Origin: CAYVAP01 sp964343195
GTDB lineage: Bacteria > Bacteroidota > Bacteroidia > J057
Assembly (NCBI GenBank): GCA_964343195.1
Contig: CAYFIR010000002.1
Span: forward strand, 107,770-171,769
Direction: 5' to 3'
DNA length: 64,000 bases
Part shown: positions 9,588-17,479 of the stretch, in pieces
How the letters are laid out: each line of letters begins with the position of its first letter
Numbering within the stretch: the stretch's first letter is position 1
Translations under genes and position numbers: made by a program
The notes under the pieces: generated by a model
The model's database searches: none
The model's input: the letters and a program-made list of their open reading frames with translations, nothing else
Told to the model about the DNA's origin: nothing

Positions 9588-10331
9588 TTAAGATGCATTT
9601 AAGTTTTGGGGGGAAACTTCAAATCCGAGGCGTGCGATATCTACACCCATTTCCTCGACACAGCGAGCCTGTTGATCGGGTGTCATCTCTTCTGCATAGC
9701 GACTAAGCTTCCCTGTGTTGAATTGTCTTTGTCCGTAGCTTCGCATTTCTGATTCACGGCTTATGATCTTATCCAACTGCTCATCAGTTAGTTTCCACCC
9801 AAAAAACTCTGCTAAGCGCTTTAATTCAGCCTGTGGTTGGGTGAGGAGTGCGCTGTAAGTCAGAAAATGAACCTTCCCGAATTCCAGCCACCAGCCGGCC
9901 CGGCGTAACAGTTGCTTTATGTGCTTCAATCCTCCCTCAAAATCTTGATAAGCTTGGAAGCGGGCCATCTTTCCCCCTGCAGTACGCCTGGCGTGATCCA
10001 TACCTGAGAGTAGTACATCTCTTGGGTCTCGATAGATATACGATGCCCGCATCATCCCCATGCGGATCATCTGTCGAACCCAAAACCCTGGGGCAGCGTG
10101 AGTTTTGATTAATATGTGGCCGTACCGAAAGCTCAGCCATAATGCAAAAAGCACCTCTCTCAGTCCAATATGCTCCAGATAGGTATCGACTCCATTTAGA
10201 CGACCTGCTTTAATGACGCGCCTGAGTGCATCCTGACCATGCCGTTGGCCCCGGGCAATTAGCATCTGCTCTGTATAAGTGTACAGCAGAGTACTACCTG
10301 ACTTTGGCAAACTGGCACTGAGATATATCAT
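9588..10331 (-). CDS. Second sulfotransferase-domain protein
   Basis: A 247-residue protein starting MIYLSASLPKSGSTLLYTY, which places the PAPS-binding loop (LPKSGST) almost at the N-terminus, as in compact bacterial sulfotransferases. The second signature is SYIYRDPRDVLLSGMDHARR (near residue 97), matching the 3'-phosphate-binding RDPRDV. The C-terminal LTYSALLTQPQAEL region and RQFNTGKLSRY are also family-like. It shares only the fold motifs with the sulfotransferase at 7454-8302, so the two are not recent duplicates. It ends two bases before the ATPase start and presumably sulfates the exported glycan at a different position. Confidence 0.9.
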   Translation of the reverse strand: MIYLSASLPKSGSTLLYTYTEQMLIARGQRHGQDALRRVIKAGRLNGVDTYLEHIGLREVLFALWLSFRYGHILIKTHAAPGFWVRQMIRMGMMRASYIYRDPRDVLLSGMDHARRTAGGKMARFQAYQDFEGGLKHIKQLLRRAGWWLEFGKVHFLTYSALLTQPQAELKRLAEFFGWKLTDEQLDKIISRESEMRSYGQRQFNTGKLSRYAEEMTPDQQARCVEEMGVDIARLGFEVSPQNLNAS

Positions 10332-10341
10332 AGTATAACGG

Positions 10342-10875
10342 TTAGGGCTTACTCCACAAAAGCAATCGTACTGAGTGATTTCGGGCTAATTCTTCCTCGG
10401 CCATCGGCCCACTGGAGTACACCAGGTAGCGTATTCGACGTCCAATCACAGTTTCGACCTTACCAATCAATTCGATCAAATAGGTCTGATCCACATTTCC
10501 GAGAAGCACAATATCCACGACCTCACTGTCCCGTCCTTCTGCAAATGCACCGGTTAAATACACCCTCTCCAGATTTCCGAGGTACTTGATCACGTGCTCT
10601 ACTATGCGATCCAGACCGACATATTTGCGCACAATGCTATGGATCTCCTCATAGAGTGGGTGCTCCTGATTAGCTTTAAAGAACTTCTTGTTGCCTTTTA
10701 CCTCTGAGGTGAGCATACCGGCTTCCTCAAACTTGTTTAGCTCGACCCGAATCGCATTGCTCGACTCTCCAAACTCCCCCTCCAGATGACGGAGATAGGC
10801 GGTGGTGTTACCGTTCAGGAAAAACTTGAGCAACAGCTTAATCCGCGTTTTGGAGGATATGAGGGTTTCGATCAT
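10342..10875 (-). CDS. Winged-helix / nucleotidyltransferase-like fusion protein
   Basis: A 177-residue cytoplasmic protein with two parts. Residues 1-80 look like a winged helix-turn-helix of the ArsR/MarR type (KTRIKLLLKFFLNGNTTAYL, then ESSNAIRVELNKFEEAGML and a beta-wing VKGNKKFFKAN). Residues 95-177 resemble a minimal nucleotidyltransferase fold: VYLTGAFAEGRDSEVVDIVLLG is reminiscent of GSxARGxxxxxSDxDLxV, though the first Asp of the catalytic pair is replaced by V, so activity is doubtful. It lies between the exporter genes, where a transcriptional or regulatory role for the glycan locus is plausible. It starts four bases after a repeat arm. Exact function unknown. Confidence 0.7.
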   Translation of the reverse strand: MIETLISSKTRIKLLLKFFLNGNTTAYLRHLEGEFGESSNAIRVELNKFEEAGMLTSEVKGNKKFFKANQEHPLYEEIHSIVRKYVGLDRIVEHVIKYLGNLERVYLTGAFAEGRDSEVVDIVLLGNVDQTYLIELIGKVETVIGRRIRYLVYSSGPMAEEELARNHSVRLLLWSKP

Positions 10876-10879
10876 AATT

Positions 10880-10913
10880 TCAGGGAACAGGGATCAGGGT
10901 ACAGGGATCACAG
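10880..10913. repeat. Distal inverted arm flanking the four-helix-bundle gene (CAGGGA-type words)
   Basis: Four tandem words of the form CAGGGA plus two or three bases (CAGGGAACAGGGATCAGGG and onward). The reverse complement of the block at 11396-11460 contains the same words, so the two blocks are inverted arms around the gene at 10965-11351. The arm ends four bases before the start codon of the winged-helix gene. Confidence 0.75.
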
Positions 10914-10964
10914 TTTTTGGCTTGCAGAGCCCAGGGTAAGAGGCATCTAGACCATAAGGACGTA

Positions 10965-11351
10965 TTACTCAACTTGCTCTGCGCGTTTATCTAGATGTGT
11001 GTAACGTGTTTTCTTAAGAACTGTAAATACGATGCGGCATATTTCATCAAGCTTGGCAAAGAGCAATTCGAATTTTTCTTCTGATATATATTGTTTGTCA
11101 AACAGAAGGTTCAGCCAATATTTGGTTTCCAGAGCTTCCTTGTAAGCGATGGCCATTTTAGCAGAAAGGTCAGCAGTAGAAATTCCTCCTTGGGCCTCAG
11201 CTATGTTGGCGCCTATAGATGTGCCGCAGCGCAGAATTTGCTTCGACATCACATAGGCGCGCTTTTCATCTAATTCTGCGGCCAAATCAACCACCTCTAA
11301 GGCAAACCCATATGCCTTCTGCATCGCCGGTGTTTGTTTCAGTCCCCTCAT
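10965..11351 (-). CDS. Four-helix bundle protein (S23/TIGR02436 family)
   Basis: A protein of about 128 residues in the four-helix bundle family first known from 23S rRNA intervening sequences and related to the Avd protein of diversity-generating retroelements. The hallmark segment is SKQILRCGTSIGANIAEAQ, followed by ADLSAKMAIAYKEALETKYW and LLFDKQYI. I start at the ATG at 11351 because the 29 codons upstream in the same frame (to 11438) are encoded by the repeat arm and end in low-complexity RGAADRKSREQRTEG. The gene sits between two inverted repeat arms and interrupts an otherwise tightly packed glycan operon. Molecular function of the family is not established. Confidence 0.85.
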   Translation of the reverse strand: MRGLKQTPAMQKAYGFALEVVDLAAELDEKRAYVMSKQILRCGTSIGANIAEAQGGISTADLSAKMAIAYKEALETKYWLNLLFDKQYISEEKFELLFAKLDEICRIVFTVLKKTRYTHLDKRAEQVE

Positions 11352-11395
11352 TGACTTTATCAGTTGATCGTTTATTCTCTTCTCAATCCCCTCAG

Positions 11396-11460
11396 TTCTC
11401 TGCTCCCTGCTCTTCCTGTCCGCTGCTCCCCGTTCCATGCTCCCTGTACCTTGTTCCCTG
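11396..11460. repeat. Proximal inverted arm flanking the four-helix-bundle gene
   Basis: A degenerate tandem array of CTGCTCCCTG/TTCCCTG words, the complement of the words in 10880-10913. Its outer edge touches the stop codon of the permease gene (TAG at 11463-11461 on the minus strand, followed directly by CAGGGAACAAGG). Aligning the two arms shows about one word of length difference. Confidence 0.75.
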
Positions 11461-12285
11461 CTACAAAATATCCGCCATCACCCGTTCCACTTTATTGAAG
11501 TAAAAGATCCCCATCACGAAGATCACGGCGATCAGGCCAAAGGAAAGCCACATCAGGGCGCTGGGCGGATCGCCGCCTACGATGCACCAACGGACGCCTT
11601 CGACTACGCCGGCCATGGGATTGAGGTAATACAGGGTCAAGTATTTTTCAGGGACCAGGCTGGCCGGGTAAGCGATGGGCGTGGCATACATGCCCAGGCG
11701 TACAATCAGCGGAGTGATCTGCTGGAAGTCACGAAAGCGAATGGTAAGGGCACTCATCCAGATGCCTGCTGCCAGTCCGGAGATAATCGCAATTATGATG
11801 AAGATCGGTAGAAATATCAGGTTGCTGCTGGGGACATAGGCATAAGCTAAACAAAGAATCCCCAGAATAAGAAGGGTAACACCCAGATCAATCAGCCCTG
11901 AAATGGCTTTGGACAGTGGTATGATCAGACGGGGAAAGTAGATCTTCTTCACCATCTGCTGAGCTCCGATGATAGAACCTCCAGCCTGCGTCATCAGGTT
12001 GGAGAAATAGGTATATCCCAGCATTCCAGCTGTGGTATAGATGATGTGAGGCACCTCAATAGCCCCCGTCCCAGTTTTTGCAACGGTACCAAATACGAAA
12101 CTCAGCACAAAAATCTGTAAGATGGGGTTCATGAATGCCCAGGCAAAACCCAGCGCCGTCTGAGCATATTTTACCCGAAAGTCCCTGTAGGTCAACGTCC
12201 AAAGGAGTTCACGGTACTGAGACAACTCCTTGAAGTCGATTTTGAAGGGATTCTTCTTGGGCTGAATGACAGTTGTTACCTGCAT
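11461..12285 (-). CDS. Polysaccharide ABC exporter permease (Wzm/TagG-like)
   Basis: An ABC-2 type integral membrane permease. The start at 12285 (MQVTTVIQPKKNPFKIDF) gives 274 residues and fits the family; an in-frame ATG at 12354 would add 23 residues of unlikely sequence. The cytoplasmic N-terminal coupling region has YRELLWTLTYRDFRVKYAQT, followed by about six membrane segments (for example PILQIFVLSFVFGTV and LIDLGVTLLILGILCLAY) and the family's YYLNPMAGVVEGVRW loop. With the Wzt-like ATPase at 8314-9585 it should export the lipid-linked glycan across the inner membrane. A 35-base gap in the operon is now filled by the four-helix-bundle element just downstream. Confidence 0.92.
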   Translation of the reverse strand: MQVTTVIQPKKNPFKIDFKELSQYRELLWTLTYRDFRVKYAQTALGFAWAFMNPILQIFVLSFVFGTVAKTGTGAIEVPHIIYTTAGMLGYTYFSNLMTQAGGSIIGAQQMVKKIYFPRLIIPLSKAISGLIDLGVTLLILGILCLAYAYVPSSNLIFLPIFIIIAIISGLAAGIWMSALTIRFRDFQQITPLIVRLGMYATPIAYPASLVPEKYLTLYYLNPMAGVVEGVRWCIVGGDPPSALMWLSFGLIAVIFVMGIFYFNKVERVMADIL

Positions 12286-12541
12286 AAATAGAGCAACGGT
12301 TGATTGCTTGATTGTGGACGCTAAGAAAAAGGGTTCCCATTTACTATCCAACACTTTGAGTAAAATTCTTACTCAAAATCATGTAAGAACAAAGCCTCAT
12401 TCTGTAAGCAGTGTCCTCACCCAACTCACGCAAGTTGCCAAATAGTCCCTCCAATTGAAAATTTCCTGCGATACAAGATTTTTGGAGCGATGTCAGATTT
12501 GGCCTACTTTTATTGATCATGTCGTTTATTGCCCCCAGGCC

Positions 12542-13378
12542 ATGAAAACCTTCATCCGAATTCTGCTCATCCTGCTCGCTTTGGCTCTACTGACCTTTCT
12601 CACCCAGGTCGGAGGAGTATGGTTGCTGCTGAGTTTGCCGCTGATGGCCTGGCTGGCGCCCAAGGGCAGGTTACGGGCTCACAGGCGGCTCATTCGCATG
12701 GGTTGCTTTTTCGGAGTGTATTTGATGGGAAATGCGCTGATTTTGCCTCCTGTGGCAAAGGCGCTGTCGGGTCGCGTGCCGCTTCCCCTCAGGCAGACGG
12801 ACCATGTCCAACCCCTGCGGCTAGGCTATGCGTTGCTCAATCGGCACTACGTAAGACCTGGGCTAAAATCGTTGCTTTTTGAGGCAGCCGATGCCATGCA
12901 GGAGCGGTTCCCGGGAACGGTGGTCGCCTATCTCGACGCGGGTTTTCCGCTATTCGACGGATATCCTTTGTTACCCCATCGCAGCCACGACGACGGCCGC
13001 AAGGTGGACTTTTGCTTTTTGTATGAAGAGGCGGAAACGGGCGAACCGCTAAACGCAGTGGCAAAATCCTACGTCGGCTACGGCGGAGTAGAAGGCCCCA
13101 AACCAGGCGAGCGAAATCAACCACAGCGCTGCACGGATCAGGGCTACTGGCAATATGACCTGCTTTCAAAGCTGATCATTTTCCCCAGAACCGACAGGAC
13201 ATTCGATATGGAGCGAAACCGATACCTGCTGCGCTGGCTGGCTACCCAGCGAGCAACCGGTAAGATTTTCATCGAACCGCATCTCAAAACCCGCCTGGGC
13301 CTCGGTCGGTATAACAAAATCCGCTTTCATGGCTGTCCCGCGGTGCGACACGATGACCATATTCATTTGCAGCTTTAG
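12542..13378 (+). CDS. Membrane-anchored LAS/MepA-like metallopeptidase homologue
   Basis: A 278-residue protein. Residues 1-75 contain two or three hydrophobic segments (ILLILLALALLTFLT; GVWLLLSLPLMAWLA), so the protein is membrane-anchored. The C-terminal domain carries motifs of the LAS peptidase fold (MepA, VanY, lysostaphin-like): SHDDGRKVDF, with His149 and Asp156 as candidate zinc ligands, and RHDDHIHLQL at the very end, giving the HxH pair His273/His275. MepA-type enzymes cut peptidoglycan cross-links. I start at 12542 because the 29 upstream in-frame codons lack coding character. Family by motif only; substrate unproven. Confidence 0.7.
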   Translation: MKTFIRILLILLALALLTFLTQVGGVWLLLSLPLMAWLAPKGRLRAHRRLIRMGCFFGVYLMGNALILPPVAKALSGRVPLPLRQTDHVQPLRLGYALLNRHYVRPGLKSLLFEAADAMQERFPGTVVAYLDAGFPLFDGYPLLPHRSHDDGRKVDFCFLYEEAETGEPLNAVAKSYVGYGGVEGPKPGERNQPQRCTDQGYWQYDLLSKLIIFPRTDRTFDMERNRYLLRWLATQRATGKIFIEPHLKTRLGLGRYNKIRFHGCPAVRHDDHIHLQL

Positions 13379-13543
13379 AACAAGATCGTTTTACTGCGAG
13401 ATATATGAGGCAGGAGAAGAACTCACATAGCTTTACAGTGAGGTGCCCAATGGTTAGTGTGGAGCGCCGCGCCGATGACCTGCCCTCGCTGCCCCACCTT
13501 CTCTACTGATCAATGTTCCCTGACCAATGAACACTTTCAATCA

Positions 13544-14077
13544 ATGACCCACTACGATGCCCTTCAACTCATAAAAGACGCCCTGGGACAGCAACCCCAG
13601 ATATGGGCCGACCTCGGCGCGGGAACCGGGCTGTTTACAGAAGTATTGTGCGATCACCTACCGCCGGGCAGTGAGGTTCACGCCCTCGACAAAAGTCCAC
13701 ATATGCTGTGGAAGCTCCAGCCAGATGGGAAGGTGCCGTTTAGCATTCACGATGGGGATTTCACCCGTTCCATGCCAGACCTGCCCCTTTGCGATGGCAT
13801 TCTCATGGCCAATGCCCTGCACTACGTGGCCGATCCGGTGGATATTCTGCCTCAAATTCTCTCCCACCTCAAGCCTGGGGGAGCGTTCGTTCTGATAGAA
13901 TACGAAACCTCACGTGCCCTTCCCCCCTATGTGCCCTACCCTATCCCGCTTCGACGTTGGGAAGAAGTCTGCGAAGGGGAAACAGTCCCCTTGAGTGCCC
14001 CGGTATTTCTGCACAAGGTACCCTCGCGCTATGGCCATGAGTACATCTACTCAGCCATGAGTCAGAAAGAGGGTTAA
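13544..14077 (+). CDS. Class I SAM-dependent methyltransferase (small)
   Basis: A 177-residue methyltransferase. Motif I is IWADLGAGTGLFTEVL, the ribose-binding acidic residue is in VHALDKSPHML, then HDGDFTRSMP and DGILMANALHYVADP, and post-motif III HLKPGGAFVLIEYE. The start at 13544 (MTHYDALQLI) is preferred over an in-frame ATG at 13457, because bases 13505-13545 belong to an intergenic CAATGTTC-type repeat. Substrate unknown; similar proteins act on small molecules or quinones. A 160-base palindromic element begins at its stop codon. Confidence 0.88.
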   Translation: MTHYDALQLIKDALGQQPQIWADLGAGTGLFTEVLCDHLPPGSEVHALDKSPHMLWKLQPDGKVPFSIHDGDFTRSMPDLPLCDGILMANALHYVADPVDILPQILSHLKPGGAFVLIEYETSRALPPYVPYPIPLRRWEEVCEGETVPLSAPVFLHKVPSRYGHEYIYSAMSQKEG

Positions 14078-14238
14078 GAGGCTGTTTGGATTTTTCCTTA
14101 TCGGCCCAAACTAGTCTTTTTGCGCCCTGTCTGCGTCAATTTTCCTCAAAATAGCTCGCTATTTCTCGAAAAATTTCCTTGTCAGACCCCAAAAATCCTG
14201 CGTTTGGCCTCGAAACACTAAAACCTAAACAGCCTCTA
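14077..14238. repeat. Palindromic element of about 160 bp with GAGGCTGTTT terminal inverted repeats
   Basis: The left end reads AGAGGCTGTTTGGATTTTT and the right end, reversed, TAGAGGCTGTTTAGGTTTT. Complementarity continues inward (CGGCCCAAAC against CGAGGCCAAAC) to an apex AAATAGCTCGCTATTT, so the whole element can fold into one long hairpin. It has no coding capacity, and its left end abuts the TAA stop of the methyltransferase. It looks like a MITE or a REP-like structured repeat. A genome-wide copy count would decide between these. Confidence 0.7.
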
Positions 14239-14308
14239 AGGAGAATCGGGAATTAAAGGGAAGTTGTAGGCGAAAGCTTCACTTTCCAGAAGCGTCCTTT
14301 TTCCAGCC

Positions 14309-15076
14309 TTATCCCACTTCCTGCTGATAGGTCTTTTCCGCATACCATTCTTCCAGTCGCACTTTTACCAGTTCGAGTCGAATCCGAACTGTATAGGCCC
14401 ACACGCTGAGGAGGATGATGCCTAGCATCCCAGGGTAGAGGATCATGCGAAACTCATCGCTGATCTGGCTCTTGTCGAAGATAAAGGAGCCTTTACCTGC
14501 TGTTGGGTGCAGGCCTTCGTACATACGCGGGATCACAAAATACAGCGGAATCAGTGTGGCAAAGGCAAAGATGTTGTACACCGCTGAGATGCGTGCACGC
14601 TGTTCCGGCTCGGTAAAAGATGAACGAAGCAGAAAATAGGCCGCATAAATCAACAGGGCGATGAGGGCACAGACCTGAATGGGGTCCCAGGCCCACCAGG
14701 TGGAAAACTCCGCAGCAGGACGGTCTTCAGCCCATGCTACGCGAGACCAGACCATGCCAGTCAGCAGACCCAAAATGTTGAATACCACCCCCAACCGAGC
14801 GGACTCCCGGGCTTTCACATCGCTCAGAAGAGGGTTTCCACCTTTGTCATTGTCGGGATCCAGGGCTCGTAACACACGGATGCTTTGCACCACCGAGATG
14901 GTCATCAGCGTGATGACCGTAAACCACATCGGTACGTGGTAGAAAATATTGCGCGCACTTTGCTGCAGGTTGGGTAGCTCAGGCACCCTGGCAGTCAAAC
15001 CATAAACCAGCGCATACAGCACCAGCAAAACGGCAAGGGCCTTATAACCAATATTCAGTATGGATCGGGAGTTCAT
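14309..15076 (-). CDS. CcmC/CcsA-family cytochrome c biogenesis protein
   Basis: A 255-residue protein with six hydrophobic segments. The haem-handling WWD motif is visible as FSTWWAWDPIQVCALIALL (near residue 125), and histidines flank it, one early (YHVPMWFTV) and one later (GLHPTAGKG). CcmC/CcsA proteins present haem at the periplasmic face for attachment to apocytochromes c. The length matches CcmC rather than the larger CcsA/ResC fusions. A CcmB-like haem exporter subunit is encoded separately at 31525-32190. Function is well supported at family level; symbol withheld because CcmC and CcsA are not separable here. Confidence 0.88.
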   Translation of the reverse strand: MNSRSILNIGYKALAVLLVLYALVYGLTARVPELPNLQQSARNIFYHVPMWFTVITLMTISVVQSIRVLRALDPDNDKGGNPLLSDVKARESARLGVVFNILGLLTGMVWSRVAWAEDRPAAEFSTWWAWDPIQVCALIALLIYAAYFLLRSSFTEPEQRARISAVYNIFAFATLIPLYFVIPRMYEGLHPTAGKGSFIFDKSQISDEFRMILYPGMLGIILLSVWAYTVRIRLELVKVRLEEWYAEKTYQQEVG

Positions 15077-15129
15077 ATGGGCAAAAACTGTAATCTGGCT
15101 GCAATGTTAGCGATTTTCAGGGAATAATA

Positions 15130-17379
15130 TCAGGCCTTTACCTCCTCCTGCTCATCCTCCGGATACTCAATGCGGCCGTGGTAAATGCTGAGCAACTGCT
15201 TCTTGATTACCCGCCGCATGTTGGTAATGTCCTTGAAGGTCAGGTTGGAGTTCTCCAACTGCCCGTCTTTGATCTTATGATCGATGATGCTATCCACCAA
15301 TTCCTTTAGCTTGGAGGAAGTTGGGTTTTTCATGGCGCGAGACGCTGCCTCCACACTATCGGCGATCATCAGTACAGCGGTTTCTTTGGAGAAGGGCAAG
15401 GGACCCGGATAGCGAAACAGGTTGTCCGCTTCGGATTCGACGCAGTTATTTTCCTGGACGTAAACCCGATAGAAGTACTCCACCCTGGTTGTCCCATGGT
15501 GAGACTCAATGAAGTGGATTATTTCACGGGGCAGGTGATACTTCTGGGCCAGTTCCACTCCATGCTTCACATGTCCAATGATGATCTCTGCACTTTCCAG
15601 GCAATCAATCCGATGGTGAGGGTTCTTTTTCTTCTCGGCATCGGACATGTTCTCGATGAAGTAATGAGCATAAGGCATCTTCCCAATGTCGTGGTACAAA
15701 GCCCCTACGTGTACCAGCAGGGCATTTCCACCCACTTCGTTGATCGTCAGCTCTGCAATATTGGCTACCTGAAGGCTATGCTGAAATGTCCCCGGAGCTT
15801 TTCGGGCCAGTTCCTGTAGCAAGGGATGGTTGGTATCCAGTAGTTCCAGATAAGTCAGGTCTGAAGTTTCTCCGAAAACGCGCTCAAGCAGATAAATCAG
15901 GTTATAAGCGATCATGGTCACAGAGACATTGATCGCAAACAGCATCAGGGTGTGGTAACTGATTTCCCCAAAGCCTCCTTTGCTCAGCAGGTTAAACACA
16001 ATGTAGGATACCGAGTAGGCAAGGAATATATAGCCAAGGGTGTAAAAAAACCGCTCTCGCTTCCTTAGTCGGCGCAGGTTATAGACGGCCACGGTTCCGG
16101 CCATCATTTGCACAAAAGCATACTCAAGGCCCTGCTGCACCAATACAGCACCGTACAACGCCACGAGCATGTTGGTCAGAAAACCCAGCCTGTGCTCAAA
16201 GAAACTGCTGATAAATATCGGTACAATACAGGCTGGAGCCAGGTAGATATAGCTTAGGTTGATATTTGGGCCAAGGATATCGGTCAGCTTTACGGCCACA
16301 TCGGTCAGCTTTGTGGCAATCACCATCAGTGCTACGGCCAGTAGCAGGGTGAAGAGGATCAGACTCAGCTTGGAGTTGGAGAAAAATATCCTGGGACGGG
16401 TTACACTGAGATTTGAAAGCAGGATAAGGGTGATGAACGTGATGATAAGAAACTGACCCAGAAAAACCAGAAACCACGACTGACCGCCGTAGGTACGGCG
16501 CTTTTCACGTTCCAGCGAGACCAGTTTGGCATAGGTATCGCGGGTGACTATCTCATCCTTACCGATGATGTGTTCCCCCTTGGATACTTTTCCAAAAATG
16601 GGTGAAACAAGCGATCGCTTCCACTCCCGGGCTTCTTCTGTCAACCTACTACTGAAATAATAATTGGGACGCAGGTTTTTGGAAACCACCAGCCAGAGAA
16701 GTTTTCCTTCACTGTCCAAGGTGTCAAGGCGTCTGGCCAGGTAACTTTCGAGCCCCAGTTGGCTATTGATGGTCGCACGAACAGGAACTTCCCGCTCAAG
16801 GCCGGGCTTAACCCTAAGTGAGACAAAGGCGGGTGTGTCAGCTACATTCACCTGATTGAGATAGCCCTGCTCATAGATATCCTGAGCAAGAGACCTGGCC
16901 TCGGCCTGCAATCGGGCGATCCGGCCTCGGCTCAATCCGGAAAAACTGCCATATTCGACCCCGGGGTATTTGGTCTGGAAAGCCTGCATCAGCATTTCCT
17001 CTCCCTGATCCTCCAGCCGTGAAGTGGCGATCTGCACCTGATTTACTTCCCGTACAAAATCGGATAGCTTCTGGTCCAGTGCCTGATAGGTCTGTCGCAT
17101 ACGCAGGGTATCACGGCGATAAATATCGGATACCTGAGACGTATAGGCCTCCTGCTCGGCAGCGATGCTATCCTGCGATTTGTAAATATAGAAGTCAAAA
17201 GGGGCTGTGAGCTCTCCTCCAAACCAGGGTTTTCCGACTTCGTATTGAACCCCCAGGCGATAGGAGCGGGGAATCAGGAGGGTCATGAGCAATAAGAACC
17301 CCACGATGATCCCGGTCCGGCTCCAGTAGCGGCTGCTTTTCAGCTTACGCTGTAAGGGTGCATTTATCAGTTTGCTCAT
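15130..17379 (-). CDS. pgpH: 7TM-HD family phosphohydrolase (PgpH-type c-di-AMP phosphodiesterase)
   Basis: A 749-residue membrane receptor enzyme. A first membrane helix (residues 22-37) is followed by an extracytoplasmic 7TMR-HDED domain (about 45-290), seven membrane helices (about 302-500) and a cytoplasmic HD domain. Metal-binding residues are visible in TFQHSLQVAN (His534) and HVGALYHDIGKM (His563-Asp564), with further histidines in IIGHVKHGVELA and IESHHGTTRVEY. PgpH of Listeria, with this same architecture, hydrolyses c-di-AMP, and that is the expected role. A TTG-N20-TATCTTTG promoter lies just upstream, placing the expected transcript start only a few bases before the ATG. Confidence 0.93.
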   Translation of the reverse strand: MSKLINAPLQRKLKSSRYWSRTGIIVGFLLLMTLLIPRSYRLGVQYEVGKPWFGGELTAPFDFYIYKSQDSIAAEQEAYTSQVSDIYRRDTLRMRQTYQALDQKLSDFVREVNQVQIATSRLEDQGEEMLMQAFQTKYPGVEYGSFSGLSRGRIARLQAEARSLAQDIYEQGYLNQVNVADTPAFVSLRVKPGLEREVPVRATINSQLGLESYLARRLDTLDSEGKLLWLVVSKNLRPNYYFSSRLTEEAREWKRSLVSPIFGKVSKGEHIIGKDEIVTRDTYAKLVSLEREKRRTYGGQSWFLVFLGQFLIITFITLILLSNLSVTRPRIFFSNSKLSLILFTLLLAVALMVIATKLTDVAVKLTDILGPNINLSYIYLAPACIVPIFISSFFEHRLGFLTNMLVALYGAVLVQQGLEYAFVQMMAGTVAVYNLRRLRKRERFFYTLGYIFLAYSVSYIVFNLLSKGGFGEISYHTLMLFAINVSVTMIAYNLIYLLERVFGETSDLTYLELLDTNHPLLQELARKAPGTFQHSLQVANIAELTINEVGGNALLVHVGALYHDIGKMPYAHYFIENMSDAEKKKNPHHRIDCLESAEIIIGHVKHGVELAQKYHLPREIIHFIESHHGTTRVEYFYRVYVQENNCVESEADNLFRYPGPLPFSKETAVLMIADSVEAASRAMKNPTSSKLKELVDSIIDHKIKDGQLENSNLTFKDITNMRRVIKKQLLSIYHGRIEYPEDEQEEVKA

Positions 17380-17386
17380 ACAGGAG

Positions 17387-17417
17387 CAAAGATAGCGAAC
17401 GGGAGTTCGCAGTTCAA
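17387..17417 (-). promoter_or_regulatory. Bacteroidota-type promoter of pgpH
   Basis: On the minus strand a -33 TTG (17417-17415) is separated by 20 bases from TATCTTTG (17394-17387), matching the phylum consensus TTG-N17..23-TAnnTTTG. The -33 part is formed by an AACTTTGAAC word of the intergenic repeat type found elsewhere in the window. The transcript start would fall close to 17380, giving an almost leaderless message. Confidence 0.65.
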
Positions 17418-17479
17418 AGTTAAAAATATGTCCGAATGGATGAGGCTAGCCGCATTAAGCTATATTGGGTGCGGTCCTG

